A stretch of 64,000 nt of DNA from Vibrio owensii CAIM 1854 = LMG 25443 (GCF_000817815.1 NZ_JPRD01000048.1:23188-87187), one strand, 5' to 3'. Positions 31,712 to 41,601 are shown, counted from the first letter of the stretch. The notes: generated by a model from the letters alone, not told the origin. Numbers and translations: made by a program.

Positions 31712-34700
31712 TTACGCTTCTAGGCTAGCTTTCACTTTTGCGTGTAGCTCTTGAACCGAAGTTACCGTGCTCTTCGCATCTGCAGTGTGTGCCATACAAG
31801 TTGCGAATGCAGCGTTTAGCGTTGTCGTGTAGTTCACTTTCTCAGCCAGTGCACCGCGACGAAGAACTTTCGAGTCTTCAATCGCTTGACGGCCAGCGGC
31901 AGTGTTCACGATGTAGGTGTACTCGTTGTTCTTGATACGGTCAAGAATGTGAGGACGACCTTCGTGTACTTTGTTTACTAGACGTGGGTTAATACCCGCT
32001 TCGCCAAGAATCACTGCTGTGCCGTGTGTTGCATCCAGCTGGTAACCAAGTTTTGTCAACTTAGACGCTAGGTCCACAACGCGCTCTTTGTCACCTGCAC
32101 GAACAGACAGTAGTGCACGACCACCTTCTGGGTAAATGTTGCCACAACCCAATTCTGCTTTCGCGTAAGCTTCTGCAAACGTTGCACCAACACCCATAAC
32201 CTCACCAGTAGAGCGCATTTCTGGGCCTAACAGTGGATCTACACCAGGGAATTTGTTGAATGGAAGTACAACTTCCTTCACTGAGTAGTAAGGTGGGATG
32301 ATTTCTTTCGTAAAGCCTTGAGCTTCAAGCGATTGACCCGCCATTACACGTGCAGCAATCTTAGCGATTGGTGCACCTGTTGCTTTAGATACGAACGGTA
32401 CTGTACGCGCTGCACGAGGGTTCACCTCGATTAGGTATACTTGGTTGTTCTTAACCGCAAACTGCGTGTTCATCAGACCACGAACACCCAACTCGAACGC
32501 CAGCTTTTCAACTTGCTCGCGCATTACGTCTTGGATTTCTTGGCTTAGCGTGTATGCAGGAAGAGAACATGCTGAGTCACCAGAGTGAACACCCGCTTGC
32601 TCGATGTGCTCCATGATACCGCCGATAACCACACGCTCACCGTCACAGATAGCATCGATATCGACTTCAACTGCGTCGTCTAGGAAGCTATCTAGTAGAA
32701 CTGGAGATTCGTTTGATACGCTAACAGCTTCATTGAAGTAGCGACGTAGATCTTGCTCGTCGTATACGATTTCCATCGCACGACCACCAAGTACGTAAGA
32801 AGGACGTACAACCAGTGGGTAACCGATTTCACGAGATTTCTCTACCGCTTGCTCCATCGTCGTTACTGTCGCGTTTTCTGGCTGTAGAAGACCTAGACGG
32901 TCAACAGCAACTTGGAAACGCTCACGGTCTTCTGCACGGTCGATTGCATCTGGGCTAGTACCGATGATTGGCACGCCAGCCGCTTCAAGTGCACGAGCCA
33001 GTTTAAGTGGTGTTTGACCACCGTACTGAACGATAACGCCTTTTGGCTTCTCAACACGAGCGATTGCTAGTACGTCTTCCAGTGTTACTGGTTCGAAGTA
33101 AAGACGGTCAGACGTGTCGTAGTCTGTTGAAACTGTCTCAGGGTTACAGTTAACCATGATAGTTTCATAACCATCTTCACGTAGTGCTAGCGATGCGTGT
33201 ACACAACAGTAGTCAAATTCGATACCTTGGCCGATACGGTTTGGACCGCCGCCTAGAATCATGATCTTGTCTTTGTCTGTTGGGTTCGCCTCACACTCGT
33301 CATCGTAAGATGAGTACATGTAAGCTGTATCAGAAGAGAACTCTGCCGCACACGTATCAACGCGCTTGTACACTGGGTGGATGTCGTACTGGTCACGTAG
33401 ACGACGGATTTCGCTTTCCGCTACACCTAGAATCTTAGATAGGCGCGCATCAGCAAAACCTTTACGCTTCAGCTTGTTAAGTTCTTCTTTGTTTAGACCA
33501 GCGAAGCCTTTTGCTTTTAGGTCTTGCTCAAGCTTCACGATGTCTTCGATTTGAACTAGGAACCAGCGATCGATTTGCGTTAGGTTGAATACGCCATCTA
33601 CTGACATACCCGCACGGAATGCATCCGCGATGTACCAAATACGCTCTGCGCCTGCTTCTTTCAGCTCATGACGGATTTTCGTTAGTGCGTCTGGTGCATC
33701 TAGGTCAACCATCTCATCAAAGCCTGTCGCGCCAACTTCTAGACCGCGAAGTGCTTTTTGTAGTGATTCTTGTTGGTTACGACCAATTGCCATCACCTCA
33801 CCAACTGACTTCATTTGCGTCGTTAGACGGTCGTTAGCACCTGCAAATTTCTCGAAGTTAAAGCGAGGAATCTTAGTTACTACGTAGTCGATGGTTGGTT
33901 CGAATGATGCTGGCGTAGCGCCGCCAGTAATGTCGTTCATTAGCTCGTCTAGCGTAAAGCCAACAGCCAGTTTCGCTGCAATCTTAGCGATTGGGAAACC
34001 TGTTGCTTTTGAAGCTAGAGCTGAAGAGCGAGATACACGTGGGTTCATCTCGATGATAACCATACGGCCATCTTTCGGGTTGATACCAAACTGTACGTTT
34101 GAACCACCAGTTTCAACGCCAATCTCACGCAGTACTGCTAGAGATGCGTTACGCATTAGCTGGTATTCTTTGTCTGTTAGTGTTTGCGCTGGTGCAACCG
34201 TGATTGAGTCACCCGTGTGGATGCCCATTGGGTCGAAGTTTTCAATCGCACATACGATGATACAGTTGTCCGCTTTGTCACGAACCACTTCCATCTCATA
34301 CTCTTTCCAACCGATAAGAGATTCATCGATAAGAAGTTCGTTGGTTGGAGATAGGTCCAAACCACGACGACAGATTTCTTCGAACTCTTCTTTGTTGTAT
34401 GCGATACCGCCACCAGTACCACCCATAGTAAATGATGGACGGATGATACAAGGGAAGCCAACCATATCGAGTACAGCGTAAGCTTCTTCCATCGTTTTTG
34501 CAGTATCTGCACGTGGACACTCAAGGCCGATAGACTTCATCGCTTTATCGAAACGCGAACGGTCTTCTGCTTTGTCGATTGCGTCAGCAGTCGCACCAAT
34601 CATCTCAACGCCGAACTCTTCAAGAACACCGTGCTTCTCTAGGTCTAGTGCACAGTTCAATGCAGTTTGACCACCCATTGTAGGTAGTACTGCATCCGGC

Positions 34701-34945
34701 TTTTCTTTCGCGATGATGTTGCGAACCACTTCCCATTGGATTGGCTCGATGTAAGTTGCATCCGCCATGTCTGGGTCAGTCATGATGGTTGCAGGGTTAG
34801 AGTTTACTAGGATAACTCGGTAACCCTCTTCACGCAGTGCTTTACACGCTTGTGCGCCAGAGTAGTCAAACTCACATGCCTGACCGATAACAATCGGACC
34901 AGCACCAAGAATAAGAATACTTTGAATGTCAGTACGTTTTGGCAT
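31712..34945 (-). CDS. carB: carbamoyl-phosphate synthase large subunit
   Basis: The protein has 1077 residues, as usual for CarB. It makes carbamoyl phosphate from bicarbonate, ATP and ammonia delivered by CarA, feeding both arginine and pyrimidine synthesis. Two homologous ATP-grasp halves are visible, each opening with a nucleotide motif (ILGAGPIVIGQACEFDYSG; ILGGGPNRIGQGIEFDYCC near residue 560), and the C-terminal MGS-type allosteric domain (about 935-1077) would bind UMP/ornithine. It starts 16 bp after carA on the same strand. Confidence 0.98.
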   Translation of the reverse strand: MPKRTDIQSILILGAGPIVIGQACEFDYSGAQACKALREEGYRVILVNSNPATIMTDPDMADATYIEPIQWEVVRNIIAKEKPDAVLPTMGGQTALNCALDLEKHGVLEEFGVEMIGATADAIDKAEDRSRFDKAMKSIGLECPRADTAKTMEEAYAVLDMVGFPCIIRPSFTMGGTGGGIAYNKEEFEEICRRGLDLSPTNELLIDESLIGWKEYEMEVVRDKADNCIIVCAIENFDPMGIHTGDSITVAPAQTLTDKEYQLMRNASLAVLREIGVETGGSNVQFGINPKDGRMVIIEMNPRVSRSSALASKATGFPIAKIAAKLAVGFTLDELMNDITGGATPASFEPTIDYVVTKIPRFNFEKFAGANDRLTTQMKSVGEVMAIGRNQQESLQKALRGLEVGATGFDEMVDLDAPDALTKIRHELKEAGAERIWYIADAFRAGMSVDGVFNLTQIDRWFLVQIEDIVKLEQDLKAKGFAGLNKEELNKLKRKGFADARLSKILGVAESEIRRLRDQYDIHPVYKRVDTCAAEFSSDTAYMYSSYDDECEANPTDKDKIMILGGGPNRIGQGIEFDYCCVHASLALREDGYETIMVNCNPETVSTDYDTSDRLYFEPVTLEDVLAIARVEKPKGVIVQYGGQTPLKLARALEAAGVPIIGTSPDAIDRAEDRERFQVAVDRLGLLQPENATVTTMEQAVEKSREIGYPLVVRPSYVLGGRAMEIVYDEQDLRRYFNEAVSVSNESPVLLDSFLDDAVEVDIDAICDGERVVIGGIMEHIEQAGVHSGDSACSLPAYTLSQEIQDVMREQVEKLAFELGVRGLMNTQFAVKNNQVYLIEVNPRAARTVPFVSKATGAPIAKIAARVMAGQSLEAQGFTKEIIPPYYSVKEVVLPFNKFPGVDPLLGPEMRSTGEVMGVGATFAEAYAKAELGCGNIYPEGGRALLSVRAGDKERVVDLASKLTKLGYQLDATHGTAVILGEAGINPRLVNKVHEGRPHILDRIKNNEYTYIVNTAAGRQAIEDSKVLRRGALAEKVNYTTTLNAAFATCMAHTADAKSTVTSVQELHAKVKASLEA

Positions 34946-34961
34946 TATCTACTACTCCGAA

Positions 34962-36116
34962 TTAAGCGCTGTGTTTTTTGATTAGTTCGATAAAGTGGTC
35001 AAATAGCGGTGCCGCGTCGTGTGGACCTGGGCTCGCTTCAGGGTGACCTTGGAAGCTAAATGCTGGCTTGTCTGTGCGGTGAATACCTTGTAGAGAGCCA
35101 TCAAATAGCGATACGTGAGTAGCACGTAGATTTTCAGGTAGTGTTGCTTCGTCTGCGGCAAAACCGTGGTTCTGCGACGTAATCATCACAACATTACGCT
35201 CCAAATCTTTTACTGGATGGTTTGCGCCGTGGTGACCAAACTTCATTTTCACTGTTTGTGCACCCGATGCTAGCGCAAGGATTTGGTGGCCTAGACAGAT
35301 ACCAAAGATTGGCAGGCCTTTTTCTAGGAATACTTTTGTCGCTTCAATCGCGTAAGTACATGGTTCTGGGTCACCAGGGCCGTTTGATAGGAAAACGCCA
35401 TCTGGATTTAGAGCCAGAACTTCTTCTGCTGAAGTTTCAGCAGGAACAACCGTTAGGCGGCAGCCTCGGTCAACCAACATGCGCAGGATGTTACGTTTTG
35501 CGCCGAAGTCGTAGGCAACAACGTGATATGGCAATTCGCTGTCGTCTTTCGCTTCTGGAAGTCCACCCTCAAGCGTCCACGAACCTTGTTTCCATTGATA
35601 CGCTTCTTTTGTTGTAACCTCTTTCGCAAGATCCATTCCTTTCAAACCAGGGAATTCTTTTGCTTTCGCTAGTGCCAAAGCTTCGTCTAGATTCTCTCCG
35701 TTTATAGAAGAGCCAGCTACGATACAACCGTTTTGAGCACCTTTTTCACGCAGGATACGAGTTAGCTTACGCGTGTCGATGTCTGCAATGCCGACGATGT
35801 TTTGCGACTTAAGGTAATCAGAAAGGGATTGTTCATTACGGAAGTTAGAAGCGATAAGAGGGAGATCGCGAATCACAAGGCCTTGTGCGTGGATTGAAGA
35901 AGATTCTTCGTCTTCGGAATTGGTTCCGGTATTGCCAATGTGAGGATAAGTAAGAGTAACGATTTGTTGAGAATAGGAAGGATCAGTGAGAATTTCTTGG
36001 TACCCCGTCATCGAGGTATTAAAAACAACTTCACCAACGGAAATACCATCTGCTCCAATGGAAACACCGCGGAACACTGTCCCATCTTCTAGGACTAACA
36101 GTGCTAATTTACCCAA
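34962..36116 (-). CDS. carA: carbamoyl-phosphate synthase small subunit
   Basis: The glutamine amidotransferase subunit hydrolyses glutamine and channels ammonia to CarB. It has 384 residues from a TTG start at 36116, which has a full GGAGG five bases upstream and begins GKLALLVLEDGT, aligning with E. coli CarA; the longer in-frame reading to 36212 would pass through the leader. The class I triad is visible: Cys in FGICLGHQ and His/Glu in FQGHPEASPG. The operon has a strong promoter at 36222-36250. Confidence 0.97.
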   Translation of the reverse strand: MGKLALLVLEDGTVFRGVSIGADGISVGEVVFNTSMTGYQEILTDPSYSQQIVTLTYPHIGNTGTNSEDEESSSIHAQGLVIRDLPLIASNFRNEQSLSDYLKSQNIVGIADIDTRKLTRILREKGAQNGCIVAGSSINGENLDEALALAKAKEFPGLKGMDLAKEVTTKEAYQWKQGSWTLEGGLPEAKDDSELPYHVVAYDFGAKRNILRMLVDRGCRLTVVPAETSAEEVLALNPDGVFLSNGPGDPEPCTYAIEATKVFLEKGLPIFGICLGHQILALASGAQTVKMKFGHHGANHPVKDLERNVVMITSQNHGFAADEATLPENLRATHVSLFDGSLQGIHRTDKPAFSFQGHPEASPGPHDAAPLFDHFIELIKKHSA

Positions 36117-36221
36117 GACAACCTCCAGAATAAAAATGCATAAAAAATAAATTAAGCTGCAAATTTGCCTTCCTTTACCTTGATAATTTACATAAACAGG
36201 TATTTTTGACAAATTGGCGGT

Positions 36222-36250
36222 ATTCTAAAGACGGACTTTGAAACTGTCAA
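36222..36250 (-). promoter_or_regulatory. carA sigma-70 promoter
   Basis: On the minus strand TTGACA (36245-36250, perfect -35) and TAGAAT (36222-36227) are spaced 17 bp. The predicted start is near 36215, about 100 nt before the carA TTG. Confidence 0.82.
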
Positions 36251-36567
36251 CACACATTGAAAAATAAATTGGTACTTTCTAGCGAGTAATGACGTTTCAA
36301 CAGAAAAAGCCCTAAAAAAGTAAGTTTTAGCTATCTACAGATCACTTACCATGACTTTTTTGTGAATTTTACAAATTTGAACTTATTGAAGATCACAAAA
36401 TTTTGTGAGATTTTTGCGCAAACGTTCATCCTGCAAATTCAACCGCAACTTTTAGAGCTTACAGCCATTTTTATACACCAAGCACACAAAATAATAATAA
36501 AACCATGAGAAATCTTGCGACCTTATGGAACCATTTTGTTTACATAATTTTCTCCAAAAACAAAAAA

Positions 36568-36583
36568 GCCGGCTTACGCCGGC
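36568..36583 (-). terminator. dapB terminator
   Basis: A 6-bp GCCGGC/GCCGGC stem with a 4-base loop is followed on the minus strand by six T residues, 15 bp after the dapB stop. Confidence 0.9.
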
Positions 36584-36597
36584 GAATAATTATGTAT

Positions 36598-37407
36598 TTA
36601 CAGTTCATTAAGCCCGAGAACATCTGTCATGGTATAAAAACCTGCTGGCTTAGCATGCAACCAAACTGCGGCCTTTACAGCGCCATTAGCAAAGGTCATA
36701 CGATCCGTTGCTTTGTGGGTAATTTCGACACGCTCACCGATATCAGCAAACATTGCAGTATGCTCACCGACGATATCACCAGCGCGAATAGTCGCAAAGC
36801 CGATCTCATCTTTCGTACGTTCGCCCGTGATACCTTCACGTGCATAGACCGCAACGTCACTCAATTTGTTACCCATCGCGCCAGCAATGGCTTCACCCAT
36901 ACCAATAGCGGTACCAGACGGAGCATCAACTTTATGACGGTGATGCGCTTCTACGATTTCTATATCACAGTAATCGCCCATCACTTTGGCTGCTTTTTCA
37001 AGAAGCTTAAAGACTAGGTTCACACCTACAGAGTAGTTCGGAGCCATAACAACAGGAATTTGCTTTGCTGCTTCATCAATCAGGTCACGTTCTTCTTTAC
37101 TAAAACCCGTAGTACCGATGACAATGCTCTTACCATGTTGTTTACACAGCTCTAGATTCGCTAACGTGCTCACTGGAGCAGTAAAATCGATTACAACGTC
37201 AAAGTTGTCGACTTCCTTGGCTAAATCATCCGTCAGAAAGACATCAAACTTACCTTCACCACACAGTTCACCTACATCAACACCAACTAGAGACGATTCT
37301 GGACGTTCAGAACCAGCAGTAACGGATGCTTCTGGATTGATATGTGATGCTTTAACTAGGTTGCGACCCATACGGCCGGCAGCTCCTGCGATTGCAATAC
37401 GAACCAT
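36598..37407 (-). CDS. dapB: 4-hydroxy-tetrahydrodipicolinate reductase
   Basis: This 269-residue NAD(P)H-dependent enzyme reduces the cyclic product of DapA in the diaminopimelate/lysine pathway. The N-terminal VRIAIAGAAGRMGRNL is the dinucleotide site, VIDFTAP a conserved strand, and the catalytic EAHHRHKVDAPSGTA motif is intact near residue 160. It supplies meso-diaminopimelate for the MurE reaction encoded in the dcw cluster of this window. A separate terminator isolates it from carA. Confidence 0.98.
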   Translation of the reverse strand: MVRIAIAGAAGRMGRNLVKASHINPEASVTAGSERPESSLVGVDVGELCGEGKFDVFLTDDLAKEVDNFDVVIDFTAPVSTLANLELCKQHGKSIVIGTTGFSKEERDLIDEAAKQIPVVMAPNYSVGVNLVFKLLEKAAKVMGDYCDIEIVEAHHRHKVDAPSGTAIGMGEAIAGAMGNKLSDVAVYAREGITGERTKDEIGFATIRAGDIVGEHTAMFADIGERVEITHKATDRMTFANGAVKAAVWLHAKPAGFYTMTDVLGLNEL

Positions 37408-37520
37408 TGCGCTTTCTCTCCTTCTCTGGATAAACGAGGCTTACCTCGCCTTCTCTCGTTTCGCTGTATCTTTTTAAACTAACAATATCCCGTGTTAACC
37501 ACAAGACAGTTAGATGCAGG

Positions 37521-37919
37521 TTAAGAAAACTCTTTAACCACACGCTCCAGAATCGGCACGTTCGCCTCAGGAAAGGCGTATTCAGGCAGAGCACTGATAT
37601 CAACCCAACGTCCTTCTTGACCTTCACGGCCATACGGTTGGTTCTTGAATTGTGAAACGGTCATAAAATCAAACTTCAAAGACTTGTCTGGATAGTCATA
37701 CTCCAAGCGCTCAAACAAAGCTTGTTCAGTGACGGTAATACCAATCTCTTCCTCAAGCTCACGAATCATCGCTTGCTCAACACTTTCACCTTGCTCAACT
37801 TTGCCGCCAGGGAATTCCCAAAAACCACCTTTGTGTTTGTCGCTTGGGCGTTTGGTGATGAAGATTTGCGACTTGTCTTGGTTAAAGATGATCGCCGCAA
37901 CAATGTGAATTCTTTTCAT
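37521..37919 (-). CDS. mutT: 8-oxo-dGTP diphosphatase MutT
   Basis: The 132-residue Nudix hydrolase removes oxidised dGTP from the nucleotide pool to prevent A:T to C:G transversions. The full Nudix box is present: GGKVEQGESVEQAMIRELEE followed by EIGI (about residues 38-61). The length and the lead MKRIHIVAAIIF match MutT. It lies downstream of secA on the same strand, as in many gammaproteobacteria, but a terminator separates the two. Confidence 0.96.
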   Translation of the reverse strand: MKRIHIVAAIIFNQDKSQIFITKRPSDKHKGGFWEFPGGKVEQGESVEQAMIRELEEEIGITVTEQALFERLEYDYPDKSLKFDFMTVSQFKNQPYGREGQEGRWVDISALPEYAFPEANVPILERVVKEFS

Positions 37920-37948
37920 TAGATTCGTTCCTAGATCTATCGATACAA

Positions 37949-37972
37949 AAAGAGCCGCCTAAGCGACTCTTT
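37949..37972 (-). terminator. secA terminator
   Basis: On the minus strand a 10-bp stem AAAGAGTCGC/GCGGCTCTTT (one G-U pair) with a 4-base loop and following T residues lies between secA and mutT. The plus-strand version has a mismatch, so it acts on the minus strand. Confidence 0.87.
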
Positions 37973-37992
37973 ATTTATGTTTTCAGACTGTA

Positions 37993-40722
37993 TTAGTCAA
38001 TTTTACCGTGGCATTGTTTGTACTTTTTGCCGCTACCACATGGGCAAGGCTCATTACGACCCACTTTACGCTCTTCACGAACCATTGGTTGGTTAGAGCC
38101 TTCTTCCGATTCTTCACCTTCCGAAAGTGGGTTCTGTGCTGCCGCGTGTTGAGCTTGTGCACGACGAGCTGCTTCTTCAGCTTGTGCACGACGTTGCTCT
38201 TCCATACGCTCAACTTCTTCTTGTTGTTGAACTCGAACACGAGATAGAACAGTGATAACGTCTGTTTTCAGCGCTTCTAGTAGACCTTCAAACAGTTCAA
38301 ACGATTCACGCTTGTACTCTTGTTTCGGGTTCTTCTGCGCGTAACCACGTAGGTGGATACCTTGACGTAGGTGATCCATTGCCGCTAGGTGCTCTTTCCA
38401 AAGCGTGTCTAGCGTTTGAAGCATAACTGACTTCTCAAAGTTACGAAGCACTTGTGCACCCACAACTTCTTCTTTCGCTTTGTAGACTTCAACTGCTAGG
38501 TTGATGATCTTCTCACGTAATGCTTCTTCGTATAGCTTGTCGTCTTCCTCAAGCCATTGCTTAATAGGAGCATCTAGATCGAAGTCTGCTTTCAAGCGCT
38601 CTTGAAGACCTTCCACATCCCACATATCTTCTAGAGATTGTGGTGGAATGTATTCGTCGATGATCGCAGTAACAACATCTTCACGGTTTTGCTCGATCAT
38701 GTCGCTAATGTCGTCAACACTCATTAGCTCATCACGCAATTCGTAAACCACTTTACGTTGATCGTTCGCTACGTCATCGTATTCAAGAAGCTGTTTACGG
38801 ATATCGAAGTTACGACCTTCCACTTTACGCTGTGCTTTTTCGATTGAACGAGACAGCATCTTAGATTCGATCGCTTCACCTTCTTCCATACCGCTTTGGA
38901 TAAGGCTAGCCATACGGTCCGAAGTAAAGATACGCAGTAGTGAATCTTCCATTGATAGGTAGAAACGAGATGAACCTGCGTCACCTTGACGACCAGAACG
39001 GCCACGCAGCTGGTTATCGATACGACGAGATTCGTGACGCTCAGTACCGATGATGTGTAGACCACCAGCTTCTAGTACTTGATCGTGAACTTGTTTCCAC
39101 TCAGCTTTGATAGCATCGATCTGTTCTTTGGTTGGATCTTGAAGCGCTTCTACTTTCGCTTGCCAGCTACCACCTAACACGATATCGGTACCACGACCAG
39201 CCATGTTAGTTGCGATGGTTACCGCACCAGGTGTACCTGCTTCTGCAACGATCTCTGCTTCGCGTTCGTGGAACTTAGCGTTTAGTACGTTGTGCTTAAT
39301 CTTCGCTTTCTTAAGTGCATTAGAAAGAAGCTCTGATTTCTCGATAGAAACCGTCCCCACTAGAGATGGTTGACCTTTCTCTACACGCTCTTTGATGTCT
39401 TCGATGATTGCAGCAAATTTCTCAGCTTCAGTACGGTAAACCACGTCTGGCATATCGTTACGGATCATAGGTTTGTTGGTTGGGATAACCACTGTCTCTA
39501 GACCGTAAATCGATTGGAATTCGAATGCTTCTGTATCTGCTGTACCTGTCATGCCTGACAGTTTTTCGTATAGACGGAAGTAGTTCTGGAAAGTAATCGA
39601 AGCCAGCGTTTGGTTTTCGTTTTGAATCTTAACGCCTTCTTTCGCTTCAACCGCTTGGTGAAGACCTTCAGACCAACGACGACCAGCCATTGTACGACCG
39701 GTATGTTCATCAACGATAACCACTTCACCGTCATCATTGACGATGTAATCTACATTGCGTTCAAACAATACGTGTGCACGAAGAGCTGCATTAACGTGGT
39801 GCAGTAGGCTGATGTTAGTTGGAGAGTAAAGTGTATCGCCCTCTTCCATCAGACCATTTTTCACCATTAATTCTTCAACGAATTCTTGACCCGTTTCTGT
39901 TAGGTGAACTTGTTTAGATTTCTCGTCAACTGTGTAGTGACCGTCGCCGCGGTACTCTTCAGAGTCTTCTTTATCTTGCTTTTGCAGATGTGGAATAAGT
40001 AGGTTGATACGAGTATATAGTTCTGAGCTATCTTCAGCAGGACCAGAGATAATCAGTGGGGTACGAGCTTCATCGATAAGGATTGAGTCCACCTCATCGA
40101 CTACAGCGAAGAAGCGCTCACGTTGAACACGGTCTTCATTGCGGAAAGCCATGTTGTCACGTAGGTAGTCAAAGCCAAACTCGTTGTTTGTTCCGTATAG
40201 GATATCAGCTTGGTAAGCTTCTTTTTTCGCTTGAGGAGGCATGTTTGGCACGTTCACGCCAACGGTCATACCTAAGAATTCAAATAGTGGACGGTTTGTC
40301 TCAGCATCACGTGTTGCTAGGTAATCATTCACCGTTACTACGTGTACACCTTTACCAGGAAGTGCGTTTAGGTAAGCTGGAAGGGTTGCAGTTAGAGTTT
40401 TACCTTCACCAGTACGCATTTCCGCGATTTGGCCGCCGTTCAGCACCATACCACCGATAAGCTGAACGTCGAAGTGACGCATACCGTAAACACGCTTAGA
40501 TGCTTCACGAACAGTAGCAAAAGCTTCTGGAAGTAGCTTATCAAGAGTTTCGCCTTGCTCTAGGCGTTCACGGAACTCAACAGTTTTAGCTTTTAGCTCT
40601 TCATCTGAAAGTGCTTCGAACGTTGGTTCGTAGTTATTGATCTCTTTTACAATTTTTCTAAGGCGGCGCAGTGTTCGGTCGTTGCGACTGCCAATTACTT
40701 TTGTCAGTAGCTTAGCTATCAT
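37993..40722 (-). CDS. secA: preprotein translocase ATPase SecA
   Basis: The 909-residue motor drives preproteins through SecYEG. Walker A is in MRTGEGKTLTATLPA near residue 102, Walker B in DEVDSILIDEARTPL near 210, and the second motor half includes TNMAGRGTDIVLGG. The C-terminal zinc-binding tail CPCGSGKKYKQCHG, which also contacts SecB, is intact. A linker of charged and Gln/Ala residues precedes it. No secM lies upstream; the upstream neighbour is the divergent dciA gene. The start has only a weak ribosome binding site (GAGAGA, about ten bases away). Confidence 0.98.
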   Translation of the reverse strand: MIAKLLTKVIGSRNDRTLRRLRKIVKEINNYEPTFEALSDEELKAKTVEFRERLEQGETLDKLLPEAFATVREASKRVYGMRHFDVQLIGGMVLNGGQIAEMRTGEGKTLTATLPAYLNALPGKGVHVVTVNDYLATRDAETNRPLFEFLGMTVGVNVPNMPPQAKKEAYQADILYGTNNEFGFDYLRDNMAFRNEDRVQRERFFAVVDEVDSILIDEARTPLIISGPAEDSSELYTRINLLIPHLQKQDKEDSEEYRGDGHYTVDEKSKQVHLTETGQEFVEELMVKNGLMEEGDTLYSPTNISLLHHVNAALRAHVLFERNVDYIVNDDGEVVIVDEHTGRTMAGRRWSEGLHQAVEAKEGVKIQNENQTLASITFQNYFRLYEKLSGMTGTADTEAFEFQSIYGLETVVIPTNKPMIRNDMPDVVYRTEAEKFAAIIEDIKERVEKGQPSLVGTVSIEKSELLSNALKKAKIKHNVLNAKFHEREAEIVAEAGTPGAVTIATNMAGRGTDIVLGGSWQAKVEALQDPTKEQIDAIKAEWKQVHDQVLEAGGLHIIGTERHESRRIDNQLRGRSGRQGDAGSSRFYLSMEDSLLRIFTSDRMASLIQSGMEEGEAIESKMLSRSIEKAQRKVEGRNFDIRKQLLEYDDVANDQRKVVYELRDELMSVDDISDMIEQNREDVVTAIIDEYIPPQSLEDMWDVEGLQERLKADFDLDAPIKQWLEEDDKLYEEALREKIINLAVEVYKAKEEVVGAQVLRNFEKSVMLQTLDTLWKEHLAAMDHLRQGIHLRGYAQKNPKQEYKRESFELFEGLLEALKTDVITVLSRVRVQQQEEVERMEEQRRAQAEEAARRAQAQHAAAQNPLSEGEESEEGSNQPMVREERKVGRNEPCPCGSGKKYKQCHGKID

Positions 40723-41142
40723 TTTTCGTGAATCTCTCTTTAATCAGACCGTTCCCGATCTACTCGTAATGCCTTCAGTCTCTGCCAGTTTGGAACTAAG
40801 AATACTGAGATAAATCATTTATCAAAGATATTGAGTTCAAACATCCATATTTCAAGGCTAAATTTTGAATCAATGTGGCTTAGTGTAAGGATTTTTCATC
40901 GATACAACCATAAATAGACGTATTTGTTTGAAGCACTCGTAAGTTTTTAGACAAACTGATGGCGGATTAGCCAGTATTGCATAAGGCTCAAGACGTAAAG
41001 TCAGCATTTTCAAAACAATCCGCCCTAACTTGCTAAACCCAAATTGTCAGACTGAACTGAAAATAAAGGCCATAATGTAAACTATACCTAAGCAGAAAGC
41101 TGCTCTAGAATACCAATATCTCAACAAAATTAGATTTTACCT
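40723..41142. other. divergent secA / dciA intergenic region
   Basis: The 420-bp AT-rich region holds no recognisable gene and no SecM-like arrest peptide. A 24-codon minus-strand reading frame (40818 to 40744) ends 21 bp before secA but lacks a ribosome binding site. Promoters for both genes are presumably here but none is clear. Confidence 0.45.
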
Positions 41143-41601
41143 ATGCGTGATCATCGCCCAACCTCAACAGACGATCTTATTGCTGAATCTCAATTTAAAC
41201 AGATTCAAGAGCATGCTGGAGAGATCCTACAGCTGAACCAAGCCGTTCAAGAGATCTTACCAAAAGGAACGGCAGATCATTGCCGAGTAGCGAATGTGCG
41301 TAATGGTCATTTATTGATTGATGTATCGAGTGCTGCGATCAAAATGAAGATCGACTACGATCGACTAATGATACTAAATAAATTGCGAACGCAAGGTTTT
41401 GCCAAATTAATGAGTGTGGAAGTTCGGATTAATCCGTCTTTATATCGTAATCGGTTTGAGCAAGAGAACAAACCTAAGCGTCCGCCATTAACTGAATCGG
41501 CGGCAAACTCGCTGTTAATCATTGCTGATATGGCGCCACCAAAGATCCAAGAACGTTTGAAGCGCCTTGCCGATATGGCAGAAAAGAATAGCGAAAAATA
41601 G
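41143..41601 (+). CDS. dciA: DUF721 protein, DciA-type helicase loader
   Basis: This 152-residue protein has an N-terminal DUF721 domain (about residues 10-110, KH-like in known structures; segments HCRVANVRNGHLLIDVSSAA and LRTQGFAKLMSVEVRINPSL) and a short charged tail. DUF721/DciA is the helicase loader that delivers DnaB in bacteria lacking DnaC, and the Vibrio cholerae homologue has been studied as such. Location between secA and lpxC, where E. coli has secM, fits. The symbol is assigned by family and context; no experimental evidence is available from sequence. Confidence 0.85.
   Translation: MRDHRPTSTDDLIAESQFKQIQEHAGEILQLNQAVQEILPKGTADHCRVANVRNGHLLIDVSSAAIKMKIDYDRLMILNKLRTQGFAKLMSVEVRINPSLYRNRFEQENKPKRPPLTESAANSLLIIADMAPPKIQERLKRLADMAEKNSEK

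Larger units (their letters stand above)
36117..36597 (-). promoter_or_regulatory. carAB control region
   Basis: About 480 bp separate carA from dapB. Near carA there is a strong promoter (listed separately) and a leader of about 100 nt with an ARG-box-like sequence (36127-36140, 12 of 14 consensus positions) next to the ribosome binding site. Further upstream are a perfect 16-bp palindrome TCACAAAATTTTGTGA (36393-36408) and a PurR-box-like sequence (36416-36431, only 10 of 16). In E. coli carAB is controlled by ArgR, PurR and others, so these are plausible but unproven sites. Confidence 0.5.

Noticed and set aside
33891..34481. 196-codon plus-strand open frame inside carB
   Set aside because: It lies wholly antisense to the highly conserved carB, has no ribosome binding site and no recognisable product. 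It is a by-product of codon bias in carB.
36505..37017. 170-codon plus-strand frame opposite dapB
   Set aside because: It is antisense to the intact dapB gene and runs through its terminator. No protein-like features are seen.
40744..40818. 24-codon minus-strand frame just upstream of secA, considered as a secM-like leader peptide
   Set aside because: It has no ribosome binding site, no signal-like hydrophobic stretch and no arrest-type C-terminal motif.
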